Below are positions 27,702 through 39,392 of a stretch of DNA of 64,000 bases, piece by piece. Positions within the stretch are counted from its first letter, which is position 1. Each line of letters begins with the position of its first letter. The stretch covers positions 1-64,000 of the forward strand of contig NZ_BJEA01000011.1 of assembly GCF_005405425.1 (NCBI RefSeq), given 5' to 3'. The position numbers were made by a program, and so were the translations under genes. A model generated the notes under the pieces. That model searched no databases and had not been told where the DNA came from. It saw only the letters and a list, made by a program, of their open reading frames with translations. Origin of the DNA: Lactiplantibacillus modestisalitolerans (GTDB lineage: Bacteria; Bacillota; Bacilli; Lactobacillales; Lactobacillaceae).

Positions 27702-28595
27702 TCACTCCTTACGACATAATTTTAACTTTAACTGCGCACTCAATTCAGCTAACGAGCTCGTTTGTTGCGGCCAAAGCCGCTGCCAACACGCTGGTCCGTC
27801 CGGGCTGAGTAAAATTCCCGTTACTAACGCAGGCACTAATGGACCACCACTGTAAGTTGCTTGAAAACCAGCTAACAAATCGGCATCCCAATTAAAAACG
27901 TTAGCAATCAACGCAACCAGCTCAACCTCCCGGGGACCTTGAAGGGCGCGCTCAAATCGCTGGAGCCCAACCTGGCCACTCGTCACAATGAGGTTATCCC
28001 CACTGAGCGTGCCGTGAACAAAACAGTCCGTTGCTACTGGGTGTGCTGCTAACCACCGTTGCCGTTCAGCTGGTAAATTCGGGGCCAGTGCGGCCCAAGC
28101 ATCATCAGCAGCAGGCGTATTAACGCGCTGGTTAAAAGCAGCAACCGGCCCAGCCAACTGATTAAAGATGGTGCCAATCTGACGGCCCAGCGTGGTTTTA
28201 GCAATTGGTTCAGCTGTTTGGCAAAAGGCACGCAACGTGACCCCCGCTAACGGCTTATAAATTAAATAATAAAACTGATACGCGTCAAAGACGAAACCTG
28301 CGTGCATTAGTTGCGGTGCCATTACCCGCTGACGTGCCATTCTAATCAAACTAAACCGTTCAGTCTGATAGACATCCCGGGTGGCAGTCGCAATCTCACT
28401 AGGTGGAAAAATAGCGATTTGACTCGTCCCAACCGTAAACACGGCTAAATAAGGATTAGCAACCGCTGCGGGGGTCTTAAACGGTTCATTTTCACTAGAA
28501 TAAATCCGTTGAATTAAGGGCGTAAACGCCGTCGTATTCTGCGCCACCGCGCGCCACGCCGACCAATCCTTAATGACCTGTTGAAAATCGTCCAT
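27702..28595 (-). CDS. Kinase-fold (APH-like) protein with degraded catalytic motifs
   Basis: I do not recognise a named function. The 297-residue protein has the layout of aminoglycoside/choline phosphotransferases: an N-lobe to about 115, the hinge YYLIYKPLAGVTL, and a C-lobe. In the catalytic loop the expected HGDxxxxN reads HGTLSGDN (194-201), so the catalytic Asp is Thr. The metal-binding 'DF/DW' position reads QRFERA (212-217). These losses suggest a non-catalytic ligand-binding or regulatory role. GGAGG precedes the ATG, and it is translationally close to the ClC gene (6 nt). Confidence 0.65.
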   Translation of the reverse strand: MDDFQQVIKDWSAWRAVAQNTTAFTPLIQRIYSSENEPFKTPAAVANPYLAVFTVGTSQIAIFPPSEIATATRDVYQTERFSLIRMARQRVMAPQLMHAGFVFDAYQFYYLIYKPLAGVTLRAFCQTAEPIAKTTLGRQIGTIFNQLAGPVAAFNQRVNTPAADDAWAALAPNLPAERQRWLAAHPVATDCFVHGTLSGDNLIVTSGQVGLQRFERALQGPREVELVALIANVFNWDADLLAGFQATYSGGPLVPALVTGILLSPDGPACWQRLWPQQTSSLAELSAQLKLKLCRKE

Positions 28596-28748
28596 ATTAA
28601 CCTCCCATGTTAAACTCGTATTTCCATTCTACCACGTGGATTCATTTCCGACTGCAAATTACTGAAAGCAATCGGCGTAATTCCCCCGCTTATGTTCAAT
28701 TATTTCGAATTGATTGTTTGGCGAGCTACCGATTTGGCTATGTACGCA

Positions 28749-28775
28749 AAAACGCCGCTCAAAGAGCGACGTTTT
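28749..28775 (-). terminator. Intrinsic terminator of eno
   Basis: AAAACGCCGCTC pairs with GAGCGACGTTTT around AAA, about 20 bp past the eno stop, ending the glycolytic cluster. Confidence 0.85.
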
Positions 28776-28795
28776 CACTGAAAACTCAGAATTAA

Positions 28796-30136
<1,341 letters not shown>

Positions 30137-30202
30137 TTAAAAATTTGCTAGTGTTGGTTCACATTTATTGTAGAAGTTTAGATAACAACTTGCAATAATT
30201 AA

Positions 30203-32190
<1,988 letters not shown>

Positions 32191-32307
32191 TGTTAAATCC
32201 TCCTAAAATTCGTGCGTTCAAATTTGAACCATTCAGTCATGTGACCAAACTTTGAGAACCGTTGCGGATTGTCAGCGGACAAAATGCCAGCGCCGACATC
32301 GTTTAAT

Positions 32308-32364
32308 AAAAAAACGGCAAGAGGAGTTTTGCCTCCCCCCGCCGTCAAAACCATATGCGGTTTT
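32308..32364 (-). terminator. Hairpins between gap and pgk (likely partial terminator)
   Basis: AAAACC/GGTTTT (32347-32364) comes first after the gap stop. Then ACGGC-GAGG pairs with CCTC-GCCGT (32314-32345) and is followed on the minus strand by seven T. This looks like a real intrinsic terminator inside the glycolytic cluster. Confidence 0.78.
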
Positions 32365-32389
32365 AAAGTTCTTGCTATCTAATCAAATA

Positions 32390-33412
32390 TTAGAGAGTAG
32401 CGAACTTCAATAAAGTACGTACCATTTGGCAAGTGAAGCCGTATTCGTTATCGTACCAAGCAACAGTCTTAACTAATTGGTTGTCACCATCAGTCGTAAC
32501 TTCAGTTTGGGTAGGATCGAAGATTGAACCGAAAGTAGTACCGATAACATCAGATGAAACGATTTCGTCATCGTTGTAACCGAATGATTCGTTACCTTCA
32601 GTGTGCTTCTTGATAGCAGCGTTAACTTCGTCAGCAGTAACCTTCTTGTCAAGGATAGCAACTAATTCAGTCAATGAACCGTCAACAACACCAACACGTT
32701 GTGCATGGCCTTGTAATTTACCGTTCAATTCTGGGATAACTAAGCCAAGAGCCTTAGCAGCACCAGTTGAATGAGGAATCGTGTTTACACCGGCAGCACG
32801 GGCAGCACGGAAGTTACCACCACGAACAGGGCCGTCAAGCAACATTTGAGTTGAAGTGTAAGCATGGATAGTAGTCATCGTACCAACCTTGATACCAAAT
32901 TCTTGGTTTTCGAAGAATGCTAATGGTGCAAGGCAGTTAGTGGTACATGAACCAGCGGAAACGATCCGGTCATCTGAAGTTAAGATGTCATCGTTAACGT
33001 TGTAAACGATCGTCTTCAAGTCTGAACCAGCTGGTGCAGAAATCAAGACACGCTTTGCGCCGGCATCCAAGTGAGCTTGTGACTTAGCTTTTGAAGTGTA
33101 GAAACCAGTACATTCGAGGACGAAGTCAACGCCGTCATTCTTAACCCAAGGAATGTTTTGTGCTTGTGGTTCAGCGTAAACACGGTAGTTCTTACCGTTG
33201 ACAACGATTGAGTCGTCAGTTGCTGAAACGTCAGCATCCAAAGTACCATGAGTTGAGTCATACTTCAAAAGATGAGCCAACAATGCAGGTGAAGTTAAAT
33301 CGTTAATAGCAACAACTTCGATATCACTTGACTTTGCACCAAGTTCTAAGATACGACGGAATGCTAAACGACCGATACGTCCGAAACCATTAATACCAAT
33401 TTTTACAGACAT
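32390..33412 (-). CDS. gap: Type I glyceraldehyde-3-phosphate dehydrogenase
   Basis: The enzyme oxidises and phosphorylates glyceraldehyde-3-phosphate with NAD+. The 340-residue protein starts [15 protein letters not shown] (NAD-binding) and has the catalytic cysteine in [15 protein letters not shown]. The longer frame to 33469 is only leader sequence; AAGGAGG sits before the ATG at 33412. It follows cggR by 66 nt, as in other Firmicutes, where CggR represses the operon. Confidence 0.98.
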   Translation of the reverse strand: MSVKIGINGFGRIGRLAFRRILELGAKSSDIEVVAINDLTSPALLAHLLKYDSTHGTLDADVSATDDSIVVNGKNYRVYAEPQAQNIPWVKNDGVDFVLECTGFYTSKAKSQAHLDAGAKRVLISAPAGSDLKTIVYNVNDDILTSDDRIVSAGSCTTNCLAPLAFFENQEFGIKVGTMTTIHAYTSTQMLLDGPVRGGNFRAARAAGVNTIPHSTGAAKALGLVIPELNGKLQGHAQRVGVVDGSLTELVAILDKKVTADEVNAAIKKHTEGNESFGYNDDEIVSSDVIGTTFGSIFDPTQTEVTTDGDNQLVKTVAWYDNEYGFTCQMVRTLLKFATL

Positions 33413-33478
33413 ACTAGAATTTCCTCCTTGTGGAAATAAAAATAATATTATTTTAAAAAGCAACTTCACTATAGAAGA

Positions 33479-34510
33479 TTACTTTTTTAAAATCAAGTTT
33501 GCTGCACCTTCATCCGTGATCAGACACGTCTGTTTAGGTGCGATGTTCTTCATATACGCGCCAATCGCAGTGGCCTTAGAGGCACCACCCGCAATCGCGA
33601 GTATAATCTCCCGGTCGGCCAGTTCTCCGATTTGCAAGCCAATCCGTGGGATCCGGTAAACAACGTTGCCTTCCCGGTCGAAGAAATACCCAAAGGCTTC
33701 TCCAATCGCATGACGCTGACGTAATACCTTAATTTGATCCTCCGACATGTTCCGCCGGTGAGCCATCGAAATGGCATCACCAATACTATGAACAACGACG
33801 TTGGCTTGCCGTATGATTGCCAAGACCTCTTGAATACTAGGTTCCTTGAGGAGCGGCTCATACGTTCGTTCACTGACCTGCTCTGGCACAAACAATGACC
33901 GAAACTTACCATCGGTGTGCTGTGCCATTTGTGACGCAATTGTATTGGCCTGAATCGCAACCGATTCACCAACACCACCGCGTGCCGGAACAAATAGCAA
34001 CTCACGTTTATGTGCTAATTGACTCGTGAGGTGGTTTGCTACGTGTTCCATGGTATGTCCACCCATTACAGCAATAATATTACGCCCTTCTGGCAATAAT
34101 TGCTGTAAAAGTGTATTGACTTCTTCGCCCATGGTCCCAATAACTTTCAACTGTCGATCAGAATCGCCAGAAACGATGATGCAACGTTTAATGTTAAACT
34201 GTTGCGCCAACTGGCGTTCCTTTTGGCGAATTCCCATTAACTCATCCATAAAGCGGCTTAGTCCAAACAAAACATCCTGACCTTGCTGGGTAACCTGCAT
34301 ACCCGACTTATTCGTCATGATTAAGTCAAGCTTACGCAGTGTATCCGTTTCGGTCCGTAACGTTCGCTCGCTAAAGCCTAACGTTTGAGCTAACAATCGA
34401 CGCCCAACCGGGGCCATCCAATTAATGGTTCGCAGTACTAAGTAACGACGACTCAGCATGTCCACCATATCTGGGGCAATTGCCTCAATCCATTGAATAT
34501 CTGAATGCAT
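33479..34510 (-). CDS. cggR: Central glycolytic genes regulator (SorC/DeoR-type)
   Basis: CggR is the repressor of the gap operon and is released by fructose-1,6-bisphosphate in B. subtilis (established). The 343-residue protein has an N-terminal winged helix-turn-helix (about 25-85; LLAQTLGFSERTLRTETDTLRKL) and a SorC-type sugar-binding domain (about 95-340; GGHTMEHVANHL and the GGxxKAxAI phosphosugar site near the end). I take the ATG at 34510, with AGG nine nt upstream, over the TTG at 34519. It heads the glycolytic cluster. Confidence 0.95.
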   Translation of the reverse strand: MHSDIQWIEAIAPDMVDMLSRRYLVLRTINWMAPVGRRLLAQTLGFSERTLRTETDTLRKLDLIMTNKSGMQVTQQGQDVLFGLSRFMDELMGIRQKERQLAQQFNIKRCIIVSGDSDRQLKVIGTMGEEVNTLLQQLLPEGRNIIAVMGGHTMEHVANHLTSQLAHKRELLFVPARGGVGESVAIQANTIASQMAQHTDGKFRSLFVPEQVSERTYEPLLKEPSIQEVLAIIRQANVVVHSIGDAISMAHRRNMSEDQIKVLRQRHAIGEAFGYFFDREGNVVYRIPRIGLQIGELADREIILAIAGGASKATAIGAYMKNIAPKQTCLITDEGAANLILKK

Positions 34511-34647
34511 GGCATCCAACCTGCTCTCTAGTGGGACGGGTCCAGTCCAGCTATGTCGAATAACGACCCAAAGACTTCAAAAAATAAAGTACACAACGCT
34601 AATTCAATTTGAACTTGAAGTTGCATACCTCGCTTACCACAACAAGA

Positions 34648-34676
34648 ATTATAACAGGTTCATGTAGTGGTTGCAA
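34648..34676 (-). promoter_or_regulatory. cggR-gap operon promoter
   Basis: TTGCAA (-35, 34671-34676) and a perfect TATAAT (-10, 34648-34653) are 17 bp apart, giving a leader of about 130 nt. Between promoter and cggR, at 34528-34552, GGGAC/GTCC words (GTGGGACGGGTCCAGTCC) loosely recall the CggR operator, but the match to the B. subtilis consensus is partial. Confidence 0.6.
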
Positions 34677-34726
34677 ATGAAACAACAGCCGAACGAATAC
34701 CCGACTACTAGAAATTGGTCTAACCA

Positions 34727-36064
34727 TTACCGTTCAGGTTTTAGGTACTGTTTGCGCTTCGACGACCCCGGAATGTTCATCTTTTCGCGATATTTTGCGA
34801 CTGTGCGCCGAGAAAGTTCGACATTTTCCGACTTAAGAATCTGAAGTATTTTTTGGTCTGAAAGCGGTTTTTCTTTGTCTTCCGCTTCAATTAACGCCTT
34901 GATCCGGTGTTGGACACTATCCGCCGAAACGAGTTCACCCCCGGTGGGACGCTTCGTGACCGCTTGCGAAAAGAAACGTTTCAATTCGAAAGTCCCAAAG
35001 TCAGTTTGAATATATTTACCATTAATACTTCGGCTAATGGTTGACTCATGAACCCGTAGTTTTTGAGCGACGTCGCGCAACAACAATGGCTTCAAACTCG
35101 TCGTTTTTTCTAAAAAGAAGTCCGCTTGCCGTTGGACAATTGCCGTCCCAACGCGGAAGATAGTGGCTTCGCGTTGCTGCAAACTCGTCGCAATCCATTC
35201 ATACTCCGCTTTCTTCTCTTTGAGATACTGCGTCACTTCCTGATCACCATGTTGACTTAGCTGGTCGAAATACTGCCCCTGAAACTTGACGACCGGTTGC
35301 GCCATCGAGGCCGTTTTAAGCGTCAGCTCCGCACCAACCCGTTTAACAATCAAATCTGGGAAAATATAACCGGTTGTTTCTTGCCCAACCGCGGCCCCAG
35401 GAACCGGGCTTAACGTACGGACGTAGTCGTAGACACTTGAAATATCCGCTAACTCGACGGCGTATTGCTTCGCTAAGCGCTCCCATTGCCGATTAACTAG
35501 CGCATCAAAATTTTCTTCTAATATAATGTAAGCCAGGTTCGGCGCATGGTCATCATTTTCTGTCTGGAGCATTAACGCCTCTTGTAGGTTGCGGGCACCA
35601 ACCCCCGGTGGATCCAGTTGCTGCAATAGTGTAATTGCATCTAGCAATTCAATTGGACTAGCGCCGGTTTCAGCTCGAGCTGTCGCTTCATCAATTTTCA
35701 AATAACCGTTAACGTCAACATATTCAATTAAATATAGAACGATTTGACGAAGCGGCGTCGCCCGCATTGTTAGGTGAATTTGATCCAATAAGTATTCAAA
35801 TAATGAATGCTTATTAGATGTGGAAACCCGCTCAATAAAATCCGCCCGCGTGGTGACGTTGGCCGCAGCACTTAAACTGGTTTGGTTATCACGCCAATTA
35901 GTATCAACATCGATCAAGGGGTTCTCGAGGGCTTTTTGCGTCAAAAAGTCACGTAGCTCTTCAACGTTAAACTGTAACATTTGAATTGACTGTTGCAGTC
36001 GTTGCGTCATTGCGAGCTTTTGTGATTGCCGCTGTTGTTGGCGAAAGCCTGGTCCTAATGCCAT
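34727..36064 (-). CDS. rpoN: RNA polymerase sigma-54 factor
   Basis: RpoN directs transcription from -24/-12 promoters with a bacterial enhancer-binding protein. The 445-residue protein has the Gln-rich region I (QKLAMTQRLQQSIQMLQFNVEEL), a core-binding domain, a helix-turn-helix near 320-350 and the diagnostic RpoN box RRTVAKYREKMNIP near the C-terminus. In lactobacilli and Listeria sigma-54 mostly drives mannose-type PTS operons; no such operon lies in this window. It sits upstream of cggR in the same direction. Confidence 0.97.
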   Translation of the reverse strand: MALGPGFRQQQRQSQKLAMTQRLQQSIQMLQFNVEELRDFLTQKALENPLIDVDTNWRDNQTSLSAAANVTTRADFIERVSTSNKHSLFEYLLDQIHLTMRATPLRQIVLYLIEYVDVNGYLKIDEATARAETGASPIELLDAITLLQQLDPPGVGARNLQEALMLQTENDDHAPNLAYIILEENFDALVNRQWERLAKQYAVELADISSVYDYVRTLSPVPGAAVGQETTGYIFPDLIVKRVGAELTLKTASMAQPVVKFQGQYFDQLSQHGDQEVTQYLKEKKAEYEWIATSLQQREATIFRVGTAIVQRQADFFLEKTTSLKPLLLRDVAQKLRVHESTISRSINGKYIQTDFGTFELKRFFSQAVTKRPTGGELVSADSVQHRIKALIEAEDKEKPLSDQKILQILKSENVELSRRTVAKYREKMNIPGSSKRKQYLKPER

Positions 36065-36146
36065 AAATAATTCCCTCCAAATAAATTTTTATGTAAAACC
36101 CTTGTGTTTTTATCCATAATCCGGTACACTTATTTATGTTGTTCAG

Positions 36147-36218
36147 GCGCCCGTAGTGTAATGGATCGCACGTAAGATTCCGGTTCTTGAAATGGGGGTT
36201 CGATTCCCTCCGGGCGCA
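36147..36218 (+). tRNA. tRNA-Arg (anticodon CCG)
   Basis: The 72-nt cloverleaf has acceptor GCGCCCG/CGGGCGC, a D arm with AATGGAT loop, anticodon stem TAAGA/TCTTG around loop TTCCGGT (anticodon CCG, reading CGG), a T arm GGGGG-TTCGATT-CCCTC and discriminator A. CCA is not encoded. The anticodon stem's TAAGA/TCTTG pairing includes a U.G at its outer end. A terminator follows 7 nt later. Confidence 0.95.
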
Positions 36219-36224
36219 TCACTC

Positions 36225-36249
36225 GCTGAGATAATTCTCAGCTTTTTTT
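36225..36249 (+). terminator. Intrinsic terminator of tRNA-Arg
   Basis: GCTGAG/CTCAGC with a 6-nt loop is followed by seven T. Confidence 0.88.
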
Positions 36250-36396
36250 ATACCCAAATTTCAAGTAAAGCGCTTTAACTTATACAACTTAATATCTTAA
36301 CGAACTTTTTCTTTAAGAACAAGGTTGCGGCTTGACCAAAGACCATTCATAATAATGGTAGCGGTTCAGCGTAACGGTCTAGTTTGGCCAACGGCA

Positions 36397-36427
36397 AAAA
36401 AATAAGATTGGGAACCTTCCCAATCTT
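36397..36427 (-). terminator. Minus-oriented terminator without an obvious gene
   Basis: AAGATTGGGAA pairs perfectly with TTCCCAATCTT (36404-36427), and on the minus strand it is followed by seven T. No minus-strand gene lies between it and clpP. An extended -10 (TGGTATACT, minus strand, TATACT at 36451-36456) lies just upstream, so a very short RNA is possible. Confidence 0.6.
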
Positions 36428-36499
36428 TAGCCGTATATGATAGAAACCTAAGTATACCACGTCTTCTATCAAAGGGGAATTCCTATTCCGAGGTTTTTC

Positions 36500-36530
36500 T
36501 TTTGACCTTTACTGACCTTAGCGGTAAACT
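36500..36530 (+). promoter_or_regulatory. clpP promoter overlapped by a CtsR operator
   Basis: TTTTGACCTTTACTGACCTT (36500-36519) is the CtsR heptad direct repeat (in reverse, GGTCA-N-AAAGGTCAAA). Its first half forms the -35 box TTGACC (36502-36507). A 17-bp spacer leads to TAAACT (-10, 36525-36530), 60 nt before clpP. CtsR is the class III heat-shock repressor (established), so clpP should be induced by protein-damage stress. Confidence 0.82.
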
Positions 36531-36589
36531 ACATTTATATTAGCAAGCAGCTAATTTATAAAAATTGAACTTTAGGAGGCTAACAAGTT

Positions 36590-37180
36590 ATGTATCCAGT
36601 TCCGACAGTTATCGAACAGTCATCACGTGGCGAACGTGCCTATGACATTTATTCGCGACTATTAAAGGATCGCATTATCATGTTATCTGGTCCCGTTGAA
36701 GACAACATGGCTAATGCAATCATTGCCCAATTACTCTTCTTGGATGCCCAAGATTCAGGTAAGGACATCTACCTTTATATCAATTCCCCAGGTGGGGTTG
36801 TCACTGCCGGCTTAGCCATTTACGATACGATGAACTTCATCAAATCTGACGTTCAAACAATCGTAATGGGGATGGCCGCATCAATGGCCAGCGTTTTGGC
36901 TTCATCTGGTACGAAGGGTAAGCGATTCGCATTACCAAACTCCGAAATCTTGATTCACCAACCATCCGGTGGTGCTCAAGGTCAACAGACGGAAATTGAA
37001 ATTGCCGCTGAAGAAATCTTGAAGACTCGTAAGAAGATCAACCAGATTTTAGCCGACAATTCCGGTCAATCCGTTGAAAAACTGAACCATGATACTGAAC
37101 GTGATAACTACTTAACGGCTCAAGAAGCTAAAGAGTATGGTTTGATCGACGATATTATGGAAAACAACAATTTAAAATAA
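36590..37180 (+). CDS. clpP: ATP-dependent Clp protease proteolytic subunit
   Basis: ClpP forms the tetradecameric serine protease chamber used by ClpC, ClpE and ClpX. The 196-residue protein has the catalytic serine in [10 protein letters not shown] (near 98), the histidine in [12 protein letters not shown] (near 123) and the aspartate in [11 protein letters not shown] (near 172). It is monocistronic, with an AGGAGG ribosome site, a CtsR-controlled promoter and its own terminator. Confidence 0.98.
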   Translation: MYPVPTVIEQSSRGERAYDIYSRLLKDRIIMLSGPVEDNMANAIIAQLLFLDAQDSGKDIYLYINSPGGVVTAGLAIYDTMNFIKSDVQTIVMGMAASMASVLASSGTKGKRFALPNSEILIHQPSGGAQGQQTEIEIAAEEILKTRKKINQILADNSGQSVEKLNHDTERDNYLTAQEAKEYGLIDDIMENNNLK

Positions 37181-37216
37181 TGCGTCATCATTGACCTCCT
37201 TGTAGGCCGGACGCCA

Positions 37217-37260
37217 AAGAAGCACCTAGAGCGGATTCCCGCTCTAAGTGCTTCTTTTTT
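37217..37260 (+). terminator. Intrinsic terminator of clpP
   Basis: AAGAAGCAC-TAGAGCGG pairs with CCGCTCTA-GTGCTTCTT, followed by a T-run. Confidence 0.92.
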
Positions 37261-37360
37261 GCTATTTACGTTGATTCGTTAGCTGGTGCTGGTAACAACC
37301 ACTTCTCAAGTCACCAACGTTCCCAGCGAAACTTTTTTCTACTATATAATGTTAGGGTGG

Positions 37361-39013
37361 TTACTTTGCTAAATAGGCGTACTTGTAATTCCACTGAGTT
37401 CCAGCCGTATTATGAACGATTCCTTTGACCTTCGGGTTTTCAAGGTAAGAATAAACGGTTTGATAAAGTGGCGTAATTCCTTGATCCTGCATAATTGTCC
37501 GTTCCGCCTTCAACATATCTTGCCAACGCGCGTTCACGTCGTTGGCATCGCGGTTCGTCGCTTGTGAGACCAAATTATTATAAGCACTACTATTATATTT
37601 ACCATAATTATAACCACTGTTAGTCGTCATAATTTGCAAGTGTGAAATTGGATCGTTAAAATCGGCGCCCCACATACTCAAGTACAGGTCGAAATCACCC
37701 GACTGGGCGCGGTTTGAGGCCACTTTTGACGGAATATTTGATAAATCAATCGTCAGGCCGGATAAATTCTTCTCAAGCGCAGACTTTAAGTATTGTGAAA
37801 TGGGCTTATTCGGCTCGTCGTTGGAAGTTAGAAACCGGAGCGTCAGCTTTTTCAATCCCGTTTCTTTCAGACCTTCCTGCCAAAGTTGCTTAGCCAATTT
37901 TTGATTATAGTCCGTCGAATTTTTAACGACCGCCTGGTCCGCAAAATCTTTGCCAGTCTTTGGATCTTCAGCTAAGTCTTGCGGAACGAAGCCCTTAGCA
38001 ACCGTTGACGCGTCCCCGATAACGTTCTTAACTAGCGTTTGCCGGTTAATTGATAAGGAAATTGCCTGCCGAATTTTTTGGTTATTCAGCGCCTTTTTAA
38101 CCGTCGCGTCACTATCTTGGAAGTTATAAACTAGAAAGCTCGTAATGGAATATGGATAAGTTTTATAGTCCGCGTTGTGCTTTAAGTTTTTAACTTGTTC
38201 ACTCGCAAGCTGGGTTAAGTCCAACTTCTTTTCCTGATAAAGGTTTAACGTCGTTGTCGTACTTGCATTAACCGTATAGTTGATCTTTTGTAAGTGAACG
38301 GCCTTTTTATCCCAATACTGATCGTTCTTAACGAATTGCCAACTGTTATTGGTTCCCGTCCAACCAGTTAACTTGAACGGTCCGCTATACAGCATGTATT
38401 GGGACTTGGTTGCGTACTTATCGCCCCACTTCTTAACCGCCTTTTCACTAATCGGTCCAAAGAGCGGGTACGTCATTAATTTTTTAAAATAAGTAATTGG
38501 TTTTTCGAGCGTAACGATAAAGGTATGGTCCCCTTCAGCCTTAACGCCCAAGGTACTTGGATCCTTCTTACCGGCTACAATCGCGTCCGCGTTTTGAACC
38601 CCAGAAAACAGGTATGCGTACTGGGACTTCGTTGCCGGCGTTACCGTGCGCTTCCACGAATAAACAAAGTCTTGCGCCGTAATTTTTGACCCGTCACTCC
38701 ACTTGGCGTCCCGAATCGTAAAGGTATACGTCTTACCATCCTTTGAAACTCGTGTTTGCTTGGCCAAGCCCGGCGTAATACTGCCGTTCTTACCTAGCCG
38801 GTAAAGGCTCTCAAAAATGTTCCCCGTGCTACCATAACCGGACATATTAGAAATATCGATTGAATCTAGTGGACTTTGATAGGATAAATTTAAAACTTGA
38901 TCACTCGCGTACTTACCGCTGCCAACTGATTGGCCGTTCTGTTTTCCACAGGCGGTCAACACCGTGACTAATAACAAACTAAAAATAACCGTTAACACTG
39001 ATCGCTTTTTCAA
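37361..39013 (-). CDS. Oligopeptide ABC transporter substrate-binding lipoprotein (OppA family)
   Basis: This 550-residue lipoprotein has a signal peptide with lipobox LTAC (acylated Cys22) and the SBP_bac_5 fold, including the WSDGSKITAQDFVYSWKR signature near 115 and the C-terminal LYQTVYSYLENPKVKG. It would capture peptides outside the cell for an Opp permease encoded elsewhere, since no permease or ATPase gene is adjacent. The start is a TTG at 39013 behind AAAGGGG; the ORF to 39100 runs back through a terminator. Expression should depend on read-through of the terminator at 39062-39110. Confidence 0.93.
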   Translation of the reverse strand: MKKRSVLTVIFSLLLVTVLTACGKQNGQSVGSGKYASDQVLNLSYQSPLDSIDISNMSGYGSTGNIFESLYRLGKNGSITPGLAKQTRVSKDGKTYTFTIRDAKWSDGSKITAQDFVYSWKRTVTPATKSQYAYLFSGVQNADAIVAGKKDPSTLGVKAEGDHTFIVTLEKPITYFKKLMTYPLFGPISEKAVKKWGDKYATKSQYMLYSGPFKLTGWTGTNNSWQFVKNDQYWDKKAVHLQKINYTVNASTTTTLNLYQEKKLDLTQLASEQVKNLKHNADYKTYPYSITSFLVYNFQDSDATVKKALNNQKIRQAISLSINRQTLVKNVIGDASTVAKGFVPQDLAEDPKTGKDFADQAVVKNSTDYNQKLAKQLWQEGLKETGLKKLTLRFLTSNDEPNKPISQYLKSALEKNLSGLTIDLSNIPSKVASNRAQSGDFDLYLSMWGADFNDPISHLQIMTTNSGYNYGKYNSSAYNNLVSQATNRDANDVNARWQDMLKAERTIMQDQGITPLYQTVYSYLENPKVKGIVHNTAGTQWNYKYAYLAK

Positions 39014-39061
39014 TATTCTCGCCCCTTTATTGACCCTCTGAATTACCCTAACTCCAACCGG

Positions 39062-39110
39062 AAACAAAAAACGCCTGCTTAGAATCTCGTCAGATTCCAA
39101 GCAGGCGTTT
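39062..39110 (-). terminator. Intrinsic terminator in the OppA-family gene leader
   Basis: A 19-bp stem (39069-39087 with 39092-39110, core AAACGCCTGCTT/AAGCAGGCGTTT) and a 4-nt loop are followed on the minus strand by TTTTTTGTTT. It lies 49 nt before the lipoprotein start and after the mini-ORF, so it is positioned as an attenuator. Confidence 0.88.
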
Positions 39111-39137
39111 CAAAAATAACGTTTGAGCTCAATGCCG

Positions 39138-39242
39138 TTAATTTTGATGCACTAGAGACGCTTGTAATTCAACGCAAATAACCATGTTGTTCGTTTCACA
39201 ACATGGGCAGCACATCATCATTTGGTTAGCTGAAATTTGCAT
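39138..39242 (-). CDS. Putative 34-residue Cys/Met-rich leader peptide
   Basis: A short ORF lies between a good promoter and a terminator upstream of the oligopeptide-binding gene. Its ATG (39242) has the ribosome site GGAGAG 8 nt upstream. Residues 8-15 read MMMCCPCC, with another Cys at 23. The Pro-Cys-Cys codons form the 5' arm of a 9-bp hairpin (CCATGTTGT/ACAACATGG). Two outer pairings, GCAAAT/ATTTGC and AGAGACG/CGTCTCT, close around it; the last would cover the ribosome site. This looks like a ribosome-sensed leader for Cys or Met shortage, but it could instead be a metal-binding microprotein. I know of no named homologue. Confidence 0.6.
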   Translation of the reverse strand: MQISANQMMMCCPCCETNNMVICVELQASLVHQN

Positions 39243-39275
39243 GATTACGTCTCTCCGATCTTTTAGGATGAGTTA

Positions 39276-39305
39276 AGTATAAAGATTGGTACTTACTTTT
39301 GTCAA
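39276..39305 (-). promoter_or_regulatory. Promoter of the leader/OppA-family transcript
   Basis: A perfect -35 TTGACA (39300-39305), an 18-bp spacer and TATACT (-10, 39276-39281) lie about 35 nt before the mini-ORF start. Confidence 0.8.
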
Positions 39306-39392
39306 GTAATTTTCTTTAGAAAGTCTTAATCAAAAAAAGTCCCGGCCAGTCCGCGTATAAGCGACACCAGTCGTGACTTGAACGGAATAAAC

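Noticed and set aside
34528-34552. Full CggR operator upstream of cggR
   Set aside because: GGGAC/GTCC words are present but the tandem CGGGAC-N6-TGTC consensus is not matched well enough for a separate feature.
39062-39305. T-box or SAM riboswitch for the oligopeptide-binding gene leader
   Set aside because: The T-box GGTGG-type sequence and SAM-I/SAM-III core words are absent; a peptide leader fits better.
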